In this document: one piece after another, positions 35,436-36,446 of the stretch
How positions within the stretch are numbered: position 1 is the stretch's first letter
How the letters are laid out: each line of letters opens with the position of its first letter
The notes under the pieces: model-generated
The model's input: only the letters and a program-made list of their open reading frames with translations
Told to the model about the DNA's origin: nothing
The model's database searches: none
Made by a program: the position numbers and the translations under genes
Source of the DNA: an uncultured Gammaproteobacteria bacterium
Lineage (GTDB): Bacteria; Pseudomonadota; Gammaproteobacteria; Ga0077536
Direction: 5' to 3'
DNA: 36,446 nucleotides
Assembly (NCBI GenBank): GCA_938075585.1
Contig: CALJHG010000051.1
Location: 1-36,446, forward strand

Positions 35436-36446
35436 CTATCGCGATAACTCATTCAATATAGAGTCTAAACTTTGCTTAGCATCGCCAAACAGCATACGCG
35501 TGTTTTCGTTAAAAAATAATGGATTGTCTACGCCAGCATAACCGCTGGCCATGCCTCTTTTTAGCACCACCACAGTCGATGCATTCCACACTTCGAGCAC
35601 TGGCATACCAGCAATAGGACTCTCTGGCTCCGATAGAGCTGACGGATTCACTATATCGTTGGCCCCAATAACCAACACTACATCAGTGTCCGTAAACTCT
35701 CCATTAATTTCATCCATTTCGAAGACTACATCATACGATACGCGAGCTTCGGCAAGCAGCACATTCATATGTCCCGGCATACGCCCCGCCACCGGATGGA
35801 TCGCAAATCGCACGTCCTTCTTCGCATCATTTAAAATATTAGAAATTTCCGATACTGTATTTTGCGCTTGCGCAACTGCCATACCATAACCAGGCACTAT
35901 GATCACTCGTCCCGCTTCACGCAAAATATCAGCGGTTTCGTTACTTAGAATTTCATTGACTTCGCCTTCGTAAGTCGCAGAACCCACTGAACTACTCCCG
36001 GTTCCAAAGCCACCCGCTATCACAGAAATAAAATTTCGGTTCATAGCTCGGCACATAATGTAGCTCAATATCGCTCCACTAGAGCCAACTAAAGCGCCCG
36101 TAACAATGAGCAGATCATTAGACAACATAAAACCCGTAGCCGCAGCAGCCCAACCGGAATAGCTATTTAGCATAGAGACAACGACTGGCATATCAGCCCC
36201 ACCGATTGCCATTACCATGTGCACACCAAACACGAGAGCTATCACGGTCATTATCAGTAAAGAATACATGCCGTCAGTAGTGGAAACAAACTCGACTCCT
36301 AGGTACACACCAGCAATACCTAACCCCAAATTAATCCAGTGCCTAGCGGGCAGCAAAAGAGGCTTACCACTTATCATCCCCTTGAGTTTTCCAAACGCTA
36401 TGACTGAACCCGAGAAAGTCACGGCGCCAATCAGAACACCGATATA
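35436..36446 (-). CDS. pntB: NAD(P) transhydrogenase subunit beta, C-terminal part (cut by window edge)
   Basis: This inner-membrane proton-pumping transhydrogenase subunit makes NADPH from NADH using the proton motive force. The frame is open to the last base, and the codons before the first in-window GTG still read GVLIGAV as in PntB, so the 5' part lies outside the window (E. coli PntB has 462 residues; about 337 are here). The membrane domain shows several hydrophobic spans. The NADP-binding domain III has [34 protein letters not shown] and [11 protein letters not shown], all intact. It is probably preceded by pntA off the edge and supplies NADPH, possibly for the reductases nearby. Confidence 0.95.
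   Translation of the reverse strand, partial: YIGVLIGAVTFSGSVIAFGKLKGMISGKPLLLPARHWINLGLGIAGVYLGVEFVSTTDGMYSLLIMTVIALVFGVHMVMAIGGADMPVVVSMLNSYSGWAAAATGFMLSNDLLIVTGALVGSSGAILSYIMCRAMNRNFISVIAGGFGTGSSSVGSATYEGEVNEILSNETADILREAGRVIIVPGYGMAVAQAQNTVSEISNILNDAKKDVRFAIHPVAGRMPGHMNVLLAEARVSYDVVFEMDEINGEFTDTDVVLVIGANDIVNPSALSEPESPIAGMPVLEVWNASTVVVLKRGMASGYAGVDNPLFFNENTRMLFGDAKQSLDSILNELSR

Noticed and set aside
35551-35889. Plus-strand open frame of 112 codons inside pntB
   Set aside because: It is antisense to the conserved NADP-binding domain of pntB and Ser/Thr-rich as shadow frames often are.

Overview
The window reads as chromosomal DNA of a gammaproteobacterium, most likely an uncultured marine, moderately AT-rich lineage. 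The evidence is indirect. CysK, SrkA, ThiC, FolD and PntB are of proteobacterial type. A TPP riboswitch precedes thiC. Genes are packed with very short gaps, and many catabolic families of the kind common in oligotrophic marine bacteria are present. I see no rRNA, tRNA, insertion sequence, phage or CRISPR array. Genes form short operons on alternating strands, with six divergent and seven convergent junctions; several convergent pairs are separated by only a few bases or overlap.

Left part (1-9900). A class I glutamine amidotransferase (+) converges on a long minus-strand run: thiC, an SDR, a luciferase-like (LLM) oxidoreductase, the kinase SrkA, a second LLM oxidoreductase, cysK, then an OmpR-type regulator and its histidine kinase. 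The thiC leader carries a TPP aptamer followed by a candidate anti-Shine-Dalgarno segment.

Middle part (9900-20100). A nitronate-monooxygenase-like flavoprotein and an acyl-CoA synthetase (+) come first, then a GFA-family protein (-). Next is a three-gene plus-strand operon: a third LLM oxidoreductase, a TauD-type dioxygenase and an unrecognised Cys/His-rich protein. A minus-strand set follows: SCP2-like protein, alpha/beta hydrolase, exported DUF1329 protein and Nudix hydrolase. A carboxymuconolactone-decarboxylase-like gene stands apart.

Right part (20100-36446). A minus-strand operon holds a cupin, a folD-type gene, two class III CoA-transferases and an acyl-CoA dehydrogenase. Two metallo-beta-lactamase-fold hydrolases (+) are transcribed divergently from it. 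Then come a membrane-anchored alpha/beta hydrolase (-), an SDR / MetX-like hydrolase / MDR reductase set (+), a nitroreductase-family gene (-), a second adenylate-forming ligase with a two-subunit family I CoA-transferase-like pair resembling IpdA/IpdB (+), and the C-terminal part of pntB (-), cut by the window edge.

Taken together, most of the window looks like accessory catabolism: activation of acids to CoA thioesters (two ligases, two CaiB-like transferases), dehydrogenation (acyl-CoA dehydrogenase, SDRs, MDR), oxygen- or flavin-dependent attack (three LLMs, TauD, NMO, nitroreductase), hydrolysis (three alpha/beta hydrolases, one MetX-like protein, two MBLs) and possibly C-C cleavage (IpdAB-like). 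The substrate cannot be read from sequence. The best candidates for undescribed biology are the LLM-TauD-unknown operon (13518-15960), the CaiB/ACAD/CaiB/FolD/cupin operon (20132-25199), and the IpdAB-like pair, whose B subunit shows no recognisable CoA-transferase Glu motif.
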